From: Anaerobranca californiensis DSM 14826
Lineage (GTDB): Bacteria > Bacillota > Proteinivoracia > Proteinivoracales > Proteinivoracaceae
Direction: 5' to 3'
Length of the DNA: 64,000 nt
Assembly: GCF_900142275.1 (NCBI RefSeq)
Contig: NZ_FRAI01000005.1
Location: 310,001 to 374,000 of the forward strand
Every line of letters starts with the position of its first letter. Within the stretch, counting starts at the first letter, position 1. Of this stretch, positions 17,020-25,375 are shown piece by piece. The notes beneath the pieces were generated by a model. The model saw only the letters and a list, made by a program, of their open reading frames with translations. It ran no database searches and was not told the DNA's origin. The position numbers were made by a program, and so were the translations under genes.

Positions 17020-17910
17020 TTACCCTCGAGGGTGAAATTTTTTGTGAATATTTTTAAGTTTTTTCCCAGTTACCTGGGTATAAATTTGGGTAGTTGAGAT
17101 ATCGGCATGACCTAACATTTCTTGGACAGAGCGAAGATCTGCACCGTTTTCTAGTAAGTGGGTAGCAAAGGAATGTCTAAAAGTATGGGGAGTTATTTCA
17201 GTATTGATCCCTGATTGTTTAGCGTATTTTTTGATAATTTTCCAAAAACCCTGTCTAGTCATTGGCCTGCCGTGGAAATTTAGAAAAAGTTTTTTTTGGT
17301 AAATATTTTTTACTAGCTTAGGTCGAGACTGTTCTAAATACAACTGAATATAGTGAATTGCCATTTTGCCTAAGGGAACTATCCTTTCTTTAGAACCCTT
17401 CCCTTGACATCTTAAAAATCCTAAATCTAAATTGACATCATCAACTTCTAAACTGATAAGTTCTGATACCCTTAATCCTGAGGCATATAAAAGTTCTAAC
17501 ATAGCCCTATCCCTAATTCCTATTTTATCAGTTTCATCCGGTTGATTTAATAATTCTTCCACTTCTTCAACGGTAATAATTTTAGGGAGTTTTTTAGATA
17601 ATTTAGGTGAATCTAAATCCTTTGCCGGATCTTCACCTAGTAAATTTTCTGTAGTTAAATAATTAAAAAAAGACCTAATGGCAGCTAAATTCCTTGAAAT
17701 AGAGGCAGGTGCCATTTTTTCTTCCTGTAATTTTAATAAATATGTAATAATTTGTTGCCTTTTAATCTCCGACCAATCTGAAAAATTACAATCCTTTAAA
17801 AAGCTGATAAATTTTTTTAAATCCCTTTCATAACTAAGTACTGTATTTTGGGCCAAACCCCTCTCTACCCTTAAGTAGGTTAGATAGTCGGCCAATAATT
17901 TCTCCATCAC
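17020..17910 (-). CDS. xerD: Site-specific tyrosine recombinase XerD
   Basis: Resolves chromosome dimers at dif together with XerC. The 296-residue protein has the SAM-like core-binding domain (1-100) and the catalytic domain with R147 (ASGLRVSEL), K171, H242 and R245 (HTFRHSFATH), H268 (LGHADISTT) and nucleophile Y277 (QIYTQV). All catalytic residues are present. Its place between the small membrane gene and deoB is that of Bacillus xerD, which argues against a phage integrase. Confidence 0.95.
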   Translation of the reverse strand: MMEKLLADYLTYLRVERGLAQNTVLSYERDLKKFISFLKDCNFSDWSEIKRQQIITYLLKLQEEKMAPASISRNLAAIRSFFNYLTTENLLGEDPAKDLDSPKLSKKLPKIITVEEVEELLNQPDETDKIGIRDRAMLELLYASGLRVSELISLEVDDVNLDLGFLRCQGKGSKERIVPLGKMAIHYIQLYLEQSRPKLVKNIYQKKLFLNFHGRPMTRQGFWKIIKKYAKQSGINTEITPHTFRHSFATHLLENGADLRSVQEMLGHADISTTQIYTQVTGKKLKNIHKKFHPRG

Positions 17911-17972
17911 TTATAACCCCTTTTACATGTTTTAATTATATATTTCAATAAAAAATTAAAAATTCCTCCTTT

Positions 17973-18170
17973 TTAAATTCCTACAGAAAAAAATTCTTGT
18001 AAAACTAAAATTATTCTTTCCCAAAATTGAATTTGATATCCTGTAGAAACTTTAACCACAACATCTCTCCCATATAAGTATACCACTAAATTGATAAAAA
18101 TAGAAAGAGCAAAAATAATAAAATAAAATATTTTAATGGGCAGCCTTATAAAAAATACTTTCATATCCAA
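17973..18170 (-). CDS. Small membrane protein, possibly YqzK-like
   Basis: A 65-residue protein with one clear membrane span (about 10-30) followed by YLYGRDVVVKVSTGYQ. In Bacillus a small protein YqzK (DUF4227) sits directly before xerD, and the size, single span and position here are alike; the sequence link is only my inference. The start codon ATG follows GGAGGGG. No function is known. Confidence 0.65.
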   Translation of the reverse strand: MDMKVFFIRLPIKIFYFIIFALSIFINLVVYLYGRDVVVKVSTGYQIQFWERIILVLQEFFSVGI

Positions 18171-18230
18171 CCCCTCCTCTAGGAAATTCTATGTTACATT
18201 TTTAATATATATACTTAATTAAGATAAAAG

Positions 18231-18260
18231 AAAAGACATCAACGATACCGTTGATGTCTA
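18231..18260 (-). terminator. Terminator after ald
   Basis: A perfect 10-bp stem (GACATCAACG with CGTTGATGTC) around a GTAT loop, followed on the minus strand by TTTTCTTTT, 11 bases past the ald stop. Confidence 0.92.
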
Positions 18261-18268
18261 AAATTTAT

Positions 18269-19390
18269 TTACGCCTTTAATGCTTCTTCTAAAGGAGTGT
18301 ACTCTAAGTCTAAGGCTTCAGCTACTGCTTTGTAAGTAACTTTTCCGTTAATTACATTAACACCTAATGCCAATGCTTTATCTTCTTTAATAGCTTGTAA
18401 GTAGCCTTTATTAGCTATTTTTACTGCATATGGAATGGTTACATTAGTTAAAGCAAAGGTTGAAGTTCTTGGAACAGCTCCTGGCATATTAGCAACGGAG
18501 TAGTGTACCACACCGTGTTTTACATAAATTGGATCGCTATGGGTAGTTACTCTATCAATTGTTTCTACTGATCCACCTTGGTCAATGGCCACATCTACAA
18601 TAACAGAACCTTCTTTCATAGTCTTAACCATTTCTTCTGTTACTAATCTTGGAGCCCTAGCCCCTGGAATTAATACTCCACCAATTAAAAGGTCACAATT
18701 TTTAACAGCTTCAGCAATGGTAAATGGATTTGACATTAAAGTATTAATACGGCCGTGGAAAATATCATCTAAGTAACGCAATCTTTCAGCATTAATATCT
18801 AAAATTGTAACATTGGCACCAAGACCTACTGCCATTTTTGCAGCATTTGTACCAACTACTCCACCACCGATAATAACAACCTCTGCAGGCTTAACCCCTG
18901 GAACACCACCTAACAACACTCCTAAACCGCCATTAGGTCTTTGTAGGTAAGTGGCTCCGATTTGAGTAGCCATCCGGCCTGCCACTTCACTCATAGGAGT
19001 TAATAATGGTAAAGAACCGTCTTCTAATTGAACTGTCTCATAAGCTATAGCCACGACATTTTTTTCCATCAAAGCACGGGTTAATTCTGGTTCTGGAGCG
19101 AGGTGTAAATATGTAAATAAAATTTGTCCTTCCTGGAACAACGGGTATTCTTGGGGAAGTGGCTCTTTAACTTTTAAAATCATTTCTGCTTGAGTCCAAA
19201 CATCTTTAGCAGTAGGAACAATTTTAGCTCCAACTTTTTCAAATTCTTCGTTAGTAAAACCACTGCCTTTACCAGCATTATCTTCAATAATTACTTGGTG
19301 TCCATTATTTATCAAACTTAGAACACCAGCAGGGGTAATAGCAATACGATTTTCATTGTTTTTAATTTCCTTAGGTACTCCTATAAGCAT
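18269..19390 (-). CDS. ald: Alanine dehydrogenase
   Basis: Reversible NAD-dependent deamination of L-alanine to pyruvate and ammonium. The 373 residues show [17 protein letters not shown] at the start, the substrate-site Lys/His block [16 protein letters not shown] (about 92-107) and the NAD-binding [18 protein letters not shown] (about 174-191). GGAGG lies 7 bases before the ATG. A perfect -24/-12 promoter at 19430-19445 and two TGCA-N6-TGCA sites further up put it under sigma-54 control, shared with the branched-chain operon at 31.4 kb. Confidence 0.97.
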   Translation of the reverse strand: MLIGVPKEIKNNENRIAITPAGVLSLINNGHQVIIEDNAGKGSGFTNEEFEKVGAKIVPTAKDVWTQAEMILKVKEPLPQEYPLFQEGQILFTYLHLAPEPELTRALMEKNVVAIAYETVQLEDGSLPLLTPMSEVAGRMATQIGATYLQRPNGGLGVLLGGVPGVKPAEVVIIGGGVVGTNAAKMAVGLGANVTILDINAERLRYLDDIFHGRINTLMSNPFTIAEAVKNCDLLIGGVLIPGARAPRLVTEEMVKTMKEGSVIVDVAIDQGGSVETIDRVTTHSDPIYVKHGVVHYSVANMPGAVPRTSTFALTNVTIPYAVKIANKGYLQAIKEDKALALGVNVINGKVTYKAVAEALDLEYTPLEEALKA

Positions 19391-19429
19391 CTTTTTTCCT
19401 CCTTTAGGATTTTATCATTTTATATTTTT

Positions 19430-19445
19430 TGCAATAATTATGCCA
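19430..19445 (-). promoter_or_regulatory. Sigma-54 (-24/-12) promoter of ald
   Basis: The minus strand reads TGGCATAATTATTGCA, a match to TGGCAYR-N4-TTGCW with exact spacing of the GG and GC elements. It lies 40-55 bases before the ald start. Confidence 0.85.
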
Positions 19446-19488
19446 ATTATCAATTTAATAATTTTATGCTATTTAACATAATTTTCTC

Positions 19489-19534
19489 TGCATTTTATTG
19501 CAAATAAGAAAAAAAATGCTTGCAAAAAATTGCA
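19489..19534 (-). promoter_or_regulatory. Upstream activator sites of ald (two TGCA-N6-TGCA)
   Basis: Two copies at 19489-19502 and 19521-19534, about 45-105 bases upstream of the -24/-12 element. The same motif occurs before the operon at 31.4 kb. The distal copy touches the spoIIM stop codon. Confidence 0.65.
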
Positions 19535-20164
19535 CTAAATCATCATTGAAACTACCAATTTTAACAAAATAGGAATAATATAAGCTTCTATCACCCCTGC
19601 AATTACCATAAAAATACCACTTAATAAAATTAAAATACAATAGTTTAAGAAAAAACTTTTAATATTAAAATTTTTATTTTTTACTATTTTTAATAGGATT
19701 ACCCAAGAAAAGGATATACTGGCTACTGAACTTACTAATAAAGCTGGAATGATCAGGAGATTATGGGGAACTATAGCTGATAGAGCAAATAGCAATCCTT
19801 TTAAAGTAGAGTGATTAAAAATAAAGCCAACGGTAAAACCTAATATTATCCCTCTGATAAAAAGTATTAAAATTATTACAGGAATCCCTATGACTGTTAA
19901 ACCAGATAAAAAGGCGACTAATATAAACTTCCCATTACTTACTAATGATTCCTTTAAAATACTGATTTTGTTAATACCCGTTGCCTCGTCCAACACTTCA
20001 AAATAAAAGTTTATTTCTTGTTTTAACCCTTCACTGTGTTGGCTGGGTAGGCGATTTACCATAATAGACCCAAAGATAATCCCACAAATAAAGATTAGAA
20101 CTGCAAAAGTAAAAGAATATAAATTTTCTTTGATGTAGCGAAAAATTAGATAATTTAAAGCCAC
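19535..20164 (-). CDS. spoIIM: Stage II sporulation protein M
   Basis: SpoIIM is the membrane scaffold of the SpoIID-SpoIIM-SpoIIP machine that thins septal peptidoglycan and drives engulfment. The 209-residue protein has a first span at about 17-35, an extracytoplasmic loop to about 70, and four more hydrophobic segments, with the family stretch SAIVPHNLLIIPALL (about 128-142). The GTG start follows GGGAGGGG. In Bacillus spoIIM also lies close to xerD; here ald is inserted between. Confidence 0.94.
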   Translation of the reverse strand: MALNYLIFRYIKENLYSFTFAVLIFICGIIFGSIMVNRLPSQHSEGLKQEINFYFEVLDEATGINKISILKESLVSNGKFILVAFLSGLTVIGIPVIILILFIRGIILGFTVGFIFNHSTLKGLLFALSAIVPHNLLIIPALLVSSVASISFSWVILLKIVKNKNFNIKSFFLNYCILILLSGIFMVIAGVIEAYIIPILLKLVVSMMI

Positions 20165-20222
20165 AGCCTTCCCCTCCCAGAAATTATATAATTACTTTAT
20201 GCCAGAGGAGAAGGATTTAGAC

Positions 20223-21374
20223 CTAAACCATTATTTTGCCATATTTCCCTCCACCACCCTTTTTAAGTTTCAAACTACCTTCTCGGCCTTTAATAATAAT
20301 TTCCACTACCTTTTGACTAAAGTGTTTACTTAATTCTTCTTCCCTTATTTGATGTAAAATTTTAGATTCAGTACCTAAGGCTTTTAATGCCTTTTCCCGT
20401 CCTTTTTTACCTAAAGTAGGGATAAATTCTAAAGGAATTTGATAATAGTACTGGGGCCGATGTGGTGGGTGAACACCAAAATTTAAATCCCTTATTTCCA
20501 TTATACGGTTATATACCCCTTTAACAATCTTAGGTTCTTTACAAAAACATTCCTCTAAAACTTTATCACAATTGGCACAGAAATTATAATAATATTTTCC
20601 TAAGTATGGGTCTAATCCGTAATTTGCTACTATTTTTCTGCCATCTTGATTTTTTATCCCTTTCTTTATTTCTGTAAAATTTGCAGCCTCTAGTTCTAAA
20701 AGATTGTATTCCCGGGCAATTTTACCTACACTATGGGCATCGGAGTTAGTTAAAAAATTAAAATTATGAAGTTCCCCAATACAGTCTGCAAGTTTTGTGT
20801 CAGCACTTAAGCCCAATTCCACCACATCGATCTCCTCTACTTTATTTCCAAAACACTCTTTTAATCTAGTAAAAGCTTTGCCATAATAACTTTTATGGGG
20901 AGTAAAGATATGGGCAGGCATAAAGATACCATCAAGTTTTTTTACAAAATCCAATAATTCCAAAGATGTTACTTTAGCCCGCTGGGTACTTAAACAATTA
21001 TTAGTAACTATCTTAGACAAAAATTCACTAAAGGCAATGGTTCTAGAAAGGTCTGGGAAAAAGCAAACTACATGCACCCCTTCAACTGTTTCCACTTCAC
21101 TTCCTAAAATTAAAGTCAAAGGGGTTAAATCCCTTTTATAGATTAAGCCCCCTTCTTCTAATTCTTCTAGTGTGCCTTCTTGTAACAAAAAAGATAATTC
21201 CTGTAAAACATAAGGTGAACCGCAATCAACTAAACCGATAATATCCATCCCTTTTGCTTTAATAGAATGTTCAATAATATTTAAAATAGTCATATTTTTC
21301 GATGCAGTAACTTTAACTGGCCTTCCTGTAGCTGATCCTATATGAATATGAAAATCACAGTTGTATTTTTTCAT
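20223..21374 (-). CDS. Endonuclease Q family PHP protein
   Basis: EndoQ enzymes, known in Thermococcales and a few bacteria, nick DNA 5' of deaminated bases such as uracil and hypoxanthine. Seen: a PHP metal-binding domain (CDFHIHIG at 5-12, ILGSEVETVEGVHVVCFFPD near 90, MPAHIFTPH near 150, LTNSDAHS near 208), a zinc-finger-like CANCDKVLEECFC (about 263-275), and a C-terminal block with IPLEFIPTLGKKGREKALKALG. Length 383 fits. It matches the TIGR00375 type beside spoIIM and the DUF3866 gene. DNA-repair activity is inferred from the family; it has not been shown for this protein. Confidence 0.8.
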   Translation of the reverse strand: MKKYNCDFHIHIGSATGRPVKVTASKNMTILNIIEHSIKAKGMDIIGLVDCGSPYVLQELSFLLQEGTLEELEEGGLIYKRDLTPLTLILGSEVETVEGVHVVCFFPDLSRTIAFSEFLSKIVTNNCLSTQRAKVTSLELLDFVKKLDGIFMPAHIFTPHKSYYGKAFTRLKECFGNKVEEIDVVELGLSADTKLADCIGELHNFNFLTNSDAHSVGKIAREYNLLELEAANFTEIKKGIKNQDGRKIVANYGLDPYLGKYYYNFCANCDKVLEECFCKEPKIVKGVYNRIMEIRDLNFGVHPPHRPQYYYQIPLEFIPTLGKKGREKALKALGTESKILHQIREEELSKHFSQKVVEIIIKGREGSLKLKKGGGGKYGKIMV

Positions 21375-21401
21375 TTTTTCTACCTCTCAAGTATATTTTT
21401 A

Positions 21402-21439
21402 ACCTCCCAACATATAATATAGTAAAAAAATTGGGAGGT
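21402..21439. repeat. Perfect 9-bp inverted repeat over a ribosome site
   Basis: ACCTCCCAA at 21402-21410 and TTGGGAGGT at 21431-21439 are exact reverse complements 20 bases apart. The right arm holds the ribosome-binding site of the plus-strand ORF at 21447; the loop holds CATATAAT, which resembles a -10 element. Confidence 0.7.
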
Positions 21440-21446
21440 ATATGTT

Positions 21447-21566
21447 ATGTATGTTAACAATAAAGGTATCTTTTTTCAAGGAAATATTAAAGGGTTAATG
21501 GAATTTTTAAAGGGATTAGAAAAGGAATATTTACTAGTAAAAGATCTTTTAGTTAAGCTAAATTAG
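21447..21566 (+). CDS. Putative 39-residue protein, the only plus-strand gene candidate
   Basis: An ATG at 21447 with GGGAGG 8 bases upstream opens 39 codons starting MYVNNKGIFFQGNIKG and ending TAG at 21566. The product is mixed hydrophobic and basic with an amphipathic second half (LMEFLKGLEKEYLLVKDLL). It is divergent from the endonuclease Q gene and overlaps the 3' end of the DUF3866 gene by 14 bases. GTATATT-N13-CATATAAT at 21391-21418 resembles a SigE promoter. I do not recognise a family; the case rests on start signals and the intergenic setting. Confidence 0.5.
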   Translation: MYVNNKGIFFQGNIKGLMEFLKGLEKEYLLVKDLLVKLN

Positions 21567-22620
21567 TATTTTTAGAAATATAGTTTGCCAATGCCGTTAG
21601 AGAGTCAAAATATTCAGGGTTATCATTGTAACCCCTACCCATAGTAGAAAGGTTTATTCCGTAATCTTCTGCTTCTTTTAAAATATCAACTTTAGGGCAA
21701 AGGATAATGGAATGTTTTTTCATTAAACCTGCATTTTTTAGTTGTGATAAAACAAAGGTTAATTTTTTCCTTTCCATTTTAGGTAAAACCAAAGGGTAAC
21801 TTCCTTTAACTAATATGCCAAAATTAGTGAGGAAGTGGTGGCTTATTCCCCGATGCCTTTCCCGTTGATCAACAAATCCTAAGCGGAGGGCAGGATAAAC
21901 ATCACATCCTAAATTTTGGGCAACATCAGAAATGTATCCCTGCTCTATTCCAGTAAACCCGTATTTAGTTCCAGTGCCGACAATACCGGGGCCCATACCT
22001 ACAATAGTTATATCTCCTTTAAAGTGTGCGATACTTCCTTGAATAGCTGTTACAAAATTGACACTTTCTAAATCTCCACCGAAAGCATGGCCACAGGTTA
22101 TAACACCTTCGATTAAATTCTTTTCTTTTAAAATCTTCAAGGTATTACTATGATATGCCGGCAAAGCTCCTCCATCGGTCATACAGTAGGTAATTTTAAG
22201 CTGGGGGTTCATTTTTTTTATTCCTATTACTAAGGGTGCTAACATACTATGTAATTCTATAGTAATTACTTTATGTCCTAAAAAGGTAATGTTATCTAGT
22301 TCTTCTCCTAGTTGTTCTTCTAAGGTATATACCTTTAACTGTAAAGGGGTATATCTCAGTTTCATGATATGGCCAGGACTTTGGTCCTTTTTAGGTATAG
22401 GATTCAATTTACTAATAATAAAATGATATCCCCCTGTCCCTAAATTCAAATCAACGGCAGTTGTATTAACAAAAACCTCTTCTCCAACCTCTACCCTTCC
22501 TATTAATGCTGGATAATTATAACCTTGGCTATTATCGTCAAATTTAACTATTTGTACATTTATATCGCCATTAGTATCTTTTACAATTTGGGCAATTTTT
22601 TTAATTTCAGTGTTAATCAC
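21553..22620 (-). CDS. DUF3866 family protein
   Basis: A conserved soluble protein of unknown function found in Firmicutes and Actinobacteria, often near spoIIM. Family features include VNTTAVDLNLGTGGYHFI (about 55-72 of the longer reading), TYCMTDGGALPAYHS and GHKVITIELHSMLAPL. A GTG at 22638 would give 361 residues but lacks a ribosome site; the GTG at 22620 has GGGTGG 5 bases upstream and gives 355 residues, so I prefer it. A good SigA promoter lies 42-70 bases upstream. Confidence 0.85.
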   Translation of the reverse strand: MINTEIKKIAQIVKDTNGDINVQIVKFDDNSQGYNYPALIGRVEVGEEVFVNTTAVDLNLGTGGYHFIISKLNPIPKKDQSPGHIMKLRYTPLQLKVYTLEEQLGEELDNITFLGHKVITIELHSMLAPLVIGIKKMNPQLKITYCMTDGGALPAYHSNTLKILKEKNLIEGVITCGHAFGGDLESVNFVTAIQGSIAHFKGDITIVGMGPGIVGTGTKYGFTGIEQGYISDVAQNLGCDVYPALRLGFVDQRERHRGISHHFLTNFGILVKGSYPLVLPKMERKKLTFVLSQLKNAGLMKKHSIILCPKVDILKEAEDYGINLSTMGRGYNDNPEYFDSLTALANYISKNTNLA

Positions 22621-22661
22621 TATTACCACCCTTTCCACTAACGCTTAACTAACTATAATAT

Positions 22662-22690
22662 ATTATAACAATCTTTTTAAAAAACTCAAA
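22662..22690 (-). promoter_or_regulatory. SigA-type promoter of the DUF3866 gene with flanking repeats
   Basis: TTTGAG, 17 bases, TATAAT on the minus strand. On the plus strand GTTAGCG and GTTAGTG (22691-22707, 10-base period) lie on one side and CACTAAC (22637-22643) with a second GTTAG-type half on the other, which looks like a symmetrical operator around the promoter. Confidence 0.5.
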
Positions 22691-22734
22691 GTTAGCGGGT
22701 GTTAGTGTATTTATTACTATGTTTTTAACATAAA

Positions 22735-22770
22735 GATAGAGGCAATGGAAAAACACCCATTGCCTCTATC
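22735..22770 (-). terminator. Terminator of the branched-chain acid operon
   Basis: A perfect 14-bp stem, GATAGAGGCAATGG with its complement, around an 8-base loop, directly past the last subunit gene. The T run is short (TTTAT), but the stem is strong. Confidence 0.85.
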
Positions 22771-22772
22771 TA

Positions 22773-23306
22773 TTATTTTACGTAAGCTGCACCTCTATTT
22801 AGTGCTTCTTCATTCATCGGTATTAAGTTGTGACGATGTTCTGGTAAAACCTTTTTCAATGACTCAATAATTGATTCTTTAGATACTACTTTAGTTTGAG
22901 CAATTAAAGCCCCTAAAACCACCATGTTAGCAACCTTTAAGTTCCCTAATTCATTGGCAATTTCATTGGCAGGAATTTCTATAACGGTGATGTCTTTACG
23001 TTGACAACTCCGATTAATTAATGATGAATTGATTATTAGCACACCACCAGGTTTTACCATAGATTCAAATTTATCTAATGATGGTAAATTCATCGCTACC
23101 ACTACTTGAGGTTCTGTAACTACCGGTGAACCAATAGGCTCTTGGGAGACGACAACGGTACAGTTAGCAGTACCTCCCCGCATTTCAGGTCCATAGGAAG
23201 GCATCCAGGAAACCTCTTTACCTTCCAACATTCCCGCATAGGCAATCAATTGCCCCATAGACATAACCCCTTGGCCACCAAAACCAGCTAAAATCATATC
23301 CAACAT
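22773..23306 (-). CDS. vorC: 2-oxoacid:ferredoxin oxidoreductase gamma subunit
   Basis: The gamma subunit completes the alpha-beta-gamma-delta oxidoreductase made by the four last genes of this operon. The 177 residues begin MLDMILAGFGGQGVMSMGQL, the family fingerprint, followed by SYGPEMRGGTANCTVVVS (about 37-54). It starts 1 base after the TPP subunit. Genomic context points to branched-chain 2-oxoacids as substrate rather than pyruvate or 2-oxoglutarate. Confidence 0.9.
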   Translation of the reverse strand: MLDMILAGFGGQGVMSMGQLIAYAGMLEGKEVSWMPSYGPEMRGGTANCTVVVSQEPIGSPVVTEPQVVVAMNLPSLDKFESMVKPGGVLIINSSLINRSCQRKDITVIEIPANEIANELGNLKVANMVVLGALIAQTKVVSKESIIESLKKVLPEHRHNLIPMNEEALNRGAAYVK

Positions 23307-23307
23307 A

Positions 23308-24063
23308 TTATTTAGCCTCCTTTTCGGGGTCTCTTAAATTACCCAATGGATAGTATGGAATCATGTGTTCTTCTAACCACTTAAGGGCTTCTACAGGGCT
23401 GATACCCCAGTTTGTTGGACAAGTAGAAAGAACTTCTACTATTCCAAAACCTTTACCTTCCATTTGTACTTGAAAAGCCCTTTTAATAGCTCTTTTAGCT
23501 TTCATTATATTAGGAACATTATGAACTGAAACCCTTTCAACAAATACCGCTCCTTGGATTGTAGCTAACATTTCAGACATTTTTATTGGATAACCGGCAT
23601 GGTTTTCATCTCTACCAAAGGGAGATGTAGTTGTCACTTGGTTGATCAATGTAGTAGGAGCCATTTGACCACCAGTCATACCGTAAATAGCATTGTTGAT
23701 AAAAATTGTAGTAATCTTTTCACCTCTAGCTGCAGCATGGACAATTTCAGCACAACCAATAGATGCTAAGTCGCCATCACCTTGATAAGTAAATACTACA
23801 TTGTCGGGATGTACCCTTTTTATTCCTGTAGCTACCGCTGGAGCTCTACCATGGGCAGCTTGTTGCATATCACAATCAAAGTAATTATATGCCAAAACTG
23901 AACAACCTACAGGGGCAACACCAATCGCCTTTTCTTTAATCCCTAGTTCATCCATAACTTCAGCAATTATTTTGTGAACAATTCCATGGGTACAACCAGG
24001 GCAATAATGTAATACATTATCTGTTAAACTTTTGGGTTTTTCCCATACTCTCACCCATTCCAT
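23308..24063 (-). CDS. vorA: 2-oxoacid:ferredoxin oxidoreductase beta subunit, TPP-binding
   Basis: The subunit that binds thiamine diphosphate and decarboxylates the 2-oxoacid. The 251 residues show HYCPGCTHGIVHKI (about 19-32) and the TPP motif GDGDLASIGCAEIVHAAARGEKITTIFINN-type block around 95-125, cited here by its ends GDGDL and FINN. The ATG overlaps the VorB stop by 1 base, so the two are co-translated. Confidence 0.92.
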   Translation of the reverse strand: MEWVRVWEKPKSLTDNVLHYCPGCTHGIVHKIIAEVMDELGIKEKAIGVAPVGCSVLAYNYFDCDMQQAAHGRAPAVATGIKRVHPDNVVFTYQGDGDLASIGCAEIVHAAARGEKITTIFINNAIYGMTGGQMAPTTLINQVTTTSPFGRDENHAGYPIKMSEMLATIQGAVFVERVSVHNVPNIMKAKRAIKRAFQVQMEGKGFGIVEVLSTCPTNWGISPVEALKWLEEHMIPYYPLGNLRDPEKEAK

Positions 24064-25121
24064 TATTTAACACCCCCTGCTAATTCCCTAACTTTTTCTG
24101 CAATTTCTTGTGGAGTTGGTATCATACCACCGGTTCTTCCATAGAAATGTACTGGCTTTCTTCCATTAACCGCTAATCTCACATCTTCAACCATTTGACC
24201 AGTACTCATTTCCACTGTTAAGAAAGCCTTAGCTGTATCCATAACTTCATTAAAGGCTTTTTCTGGATATGGCCAAAGGGTTATTGGCCTTATTAAACCA
24301 ACTTTGATTCCTTCTTTACGCAATTGCTGAACAACGGTTTTACAAATCCTTGCAGTAGTTCCATATGCCACTAAAACGATCTCTGCGTCATCGGTTTGCA
24401 ACATTTCATATTTAGTCTCTTTTTCCACTATTTCTTGATATTTAGCTTGTAACATTAAATTATGTTTTTCTAACCCTTCAGGAGCCATGTGTAGAGAATT
24501 TATAACATTGGGCTTTCTTCCTTTAGCTCCAGTGGTAGCCCAAGTTTTTTCAGGTAAATCCCTTTTTTTAGGAGGATTGAATTCTACCGGTTCCATCATT
24601 TGGCCAATAATACCATCTCCTAAAATCATTACAGGGTTTCGATAAGTATCGGCAATGTCAAAGGCCTCCATAGTTAAGTCAACTAACTCTTGTACTGTAG
24701 ATGGTGCCAAAACTATTAAACGATAATCACCATGACCTCCGCCCTTTGTAGCTTGGAAGTAATCGGATTGGGCCGGTTGAATACCACCAAGCCCTGGACC
24801 TCCCCTGACGATATTGACAATTACACAGGGAAGTTGAGCACCGGCGATATATGAAATTCCCTCTGTCTTTAAGCTGATACCAGGGCTAGATGACGAAGTT
24901 AATACTCTAGCACCAGCTCCTGCTGCTCCATAAACCATGTTAATAGCTGCAACTTCACTTTCTGCCTGTAAAAATACTCCACCAACTTCCGGTAATCTCC
25001 TGGCAAGGTATGCAGGAATTTCATTTTGTGGGGTTATAGGATAACCAAAAAAGTAACGACAGCCTGCTTGAACGGCAGCTTCTCCAAGAGCCTCATTACC
25101 TTTCATCAACTTTTTAGCCAT
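24063..25121 (-). CDS. vorB: 3-methyl-2-oxobutanoate:ferredoxin oxidoreductase subunit VorB
   Basis: The alpha subunit, oxidising the 2-oxoacid and holding CoA-side contacts. The 352 residues match VorB closely: MAKKLMKGNEALGEAAVQAG, GYPITPQNEIPAYLARRLPE (about 25-44), TSSSSPGISLKTEGISY, RGGPGLGGIQPAQSDYFQ. It is preceded by the ferredoxin subunit and followed by VorA, the common order D-B-A-C. With the leucine dehydrogenases upstream it should convert the 2-oxoacids of Leu, Ile and Val to acyl-CoA plus reduced ferredoxin. Confidence 0.93.
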   Translation of the reverse strand: MAKKLMKGNEALGEAAVQAGCRYFFGYPITPQNEIPAYLARRLPEVGGVFLQAESEVAAINMVYGAAGAGARVLTSSSSPGISLKTEGISYIAGAQLPCVIVNIVRGGPGLGGIQPAQSDYFQATKGGGHGDYRLIVLAPSTVQELVDLTMEAFDIADTYRNPVMILGDGIIGQMMEPVEFNPPKKRDLPEKTWATTGAKGRKPNVINSLHMAPEGLEKHNLMLQAKYQEIVEKETKYEMLQTDDAEIVLVAYGTTARICKTVVQQLRKEGIKVGLIRPITLWPYPEKAFNEVMDTAKAFLTVEMSTGQMVEDVRLAVNGRKPVHFYGRTGGMIPTPQEIAEKVRELAGGVK

Positions 25122-25136
25122 GAATTTAAACCTCCC

Positions 25137-25355
25137 TTATTTTTTAGCTTCCTTTTCTACAACAATGACACTATCTGGACACATTCTTGCACACTGGGCA
25201 CAGCCAATACATTTTTCCATTTCATAAACAGTTGCAGGATTGTAACCTTTTTTGTTTATCCTGTCAGTAGCCATTTTTATAATATGGACAGGACAAACAG
25301 TAGTACATAACTCACAACCTTTACACTTGTCTTCATCAAAGATTACTCTTGGCAT
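25137..25355 (-). CDS. vorD: 4Fe-4S ferredoxin subunit of the oxidoreductase
   Basis: A 72-residue protein with two complete cluster motifs, CKGCELCTTVCP (11-22) and CIGCAQCARMCP (50-61), each CxxCxxCxxxCP. This is the delta subunit that passes electrons out to ferredoxin. It lies 15 bases before vorB with a GGAGG site before its ATG. Confidence 0.93.
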   Translation of the reverse strand: MPRVIFDEDKCKGCELCTTVCPVHIIKMATDRINKKGYNPATVYEMEKCIGCAQCARMCPDSVIVVEKEAKK

Positions 25356-25375
25356 ATTCTTCTAACCTCCTTTAT

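Noticed and set aside
17020-17910. Phage or integron integrase
   Set aside because: Length, motifs and the conserved place next to deoB and punA mark it as chromosomal XerD; no attachment repeats or phage genes nearby.
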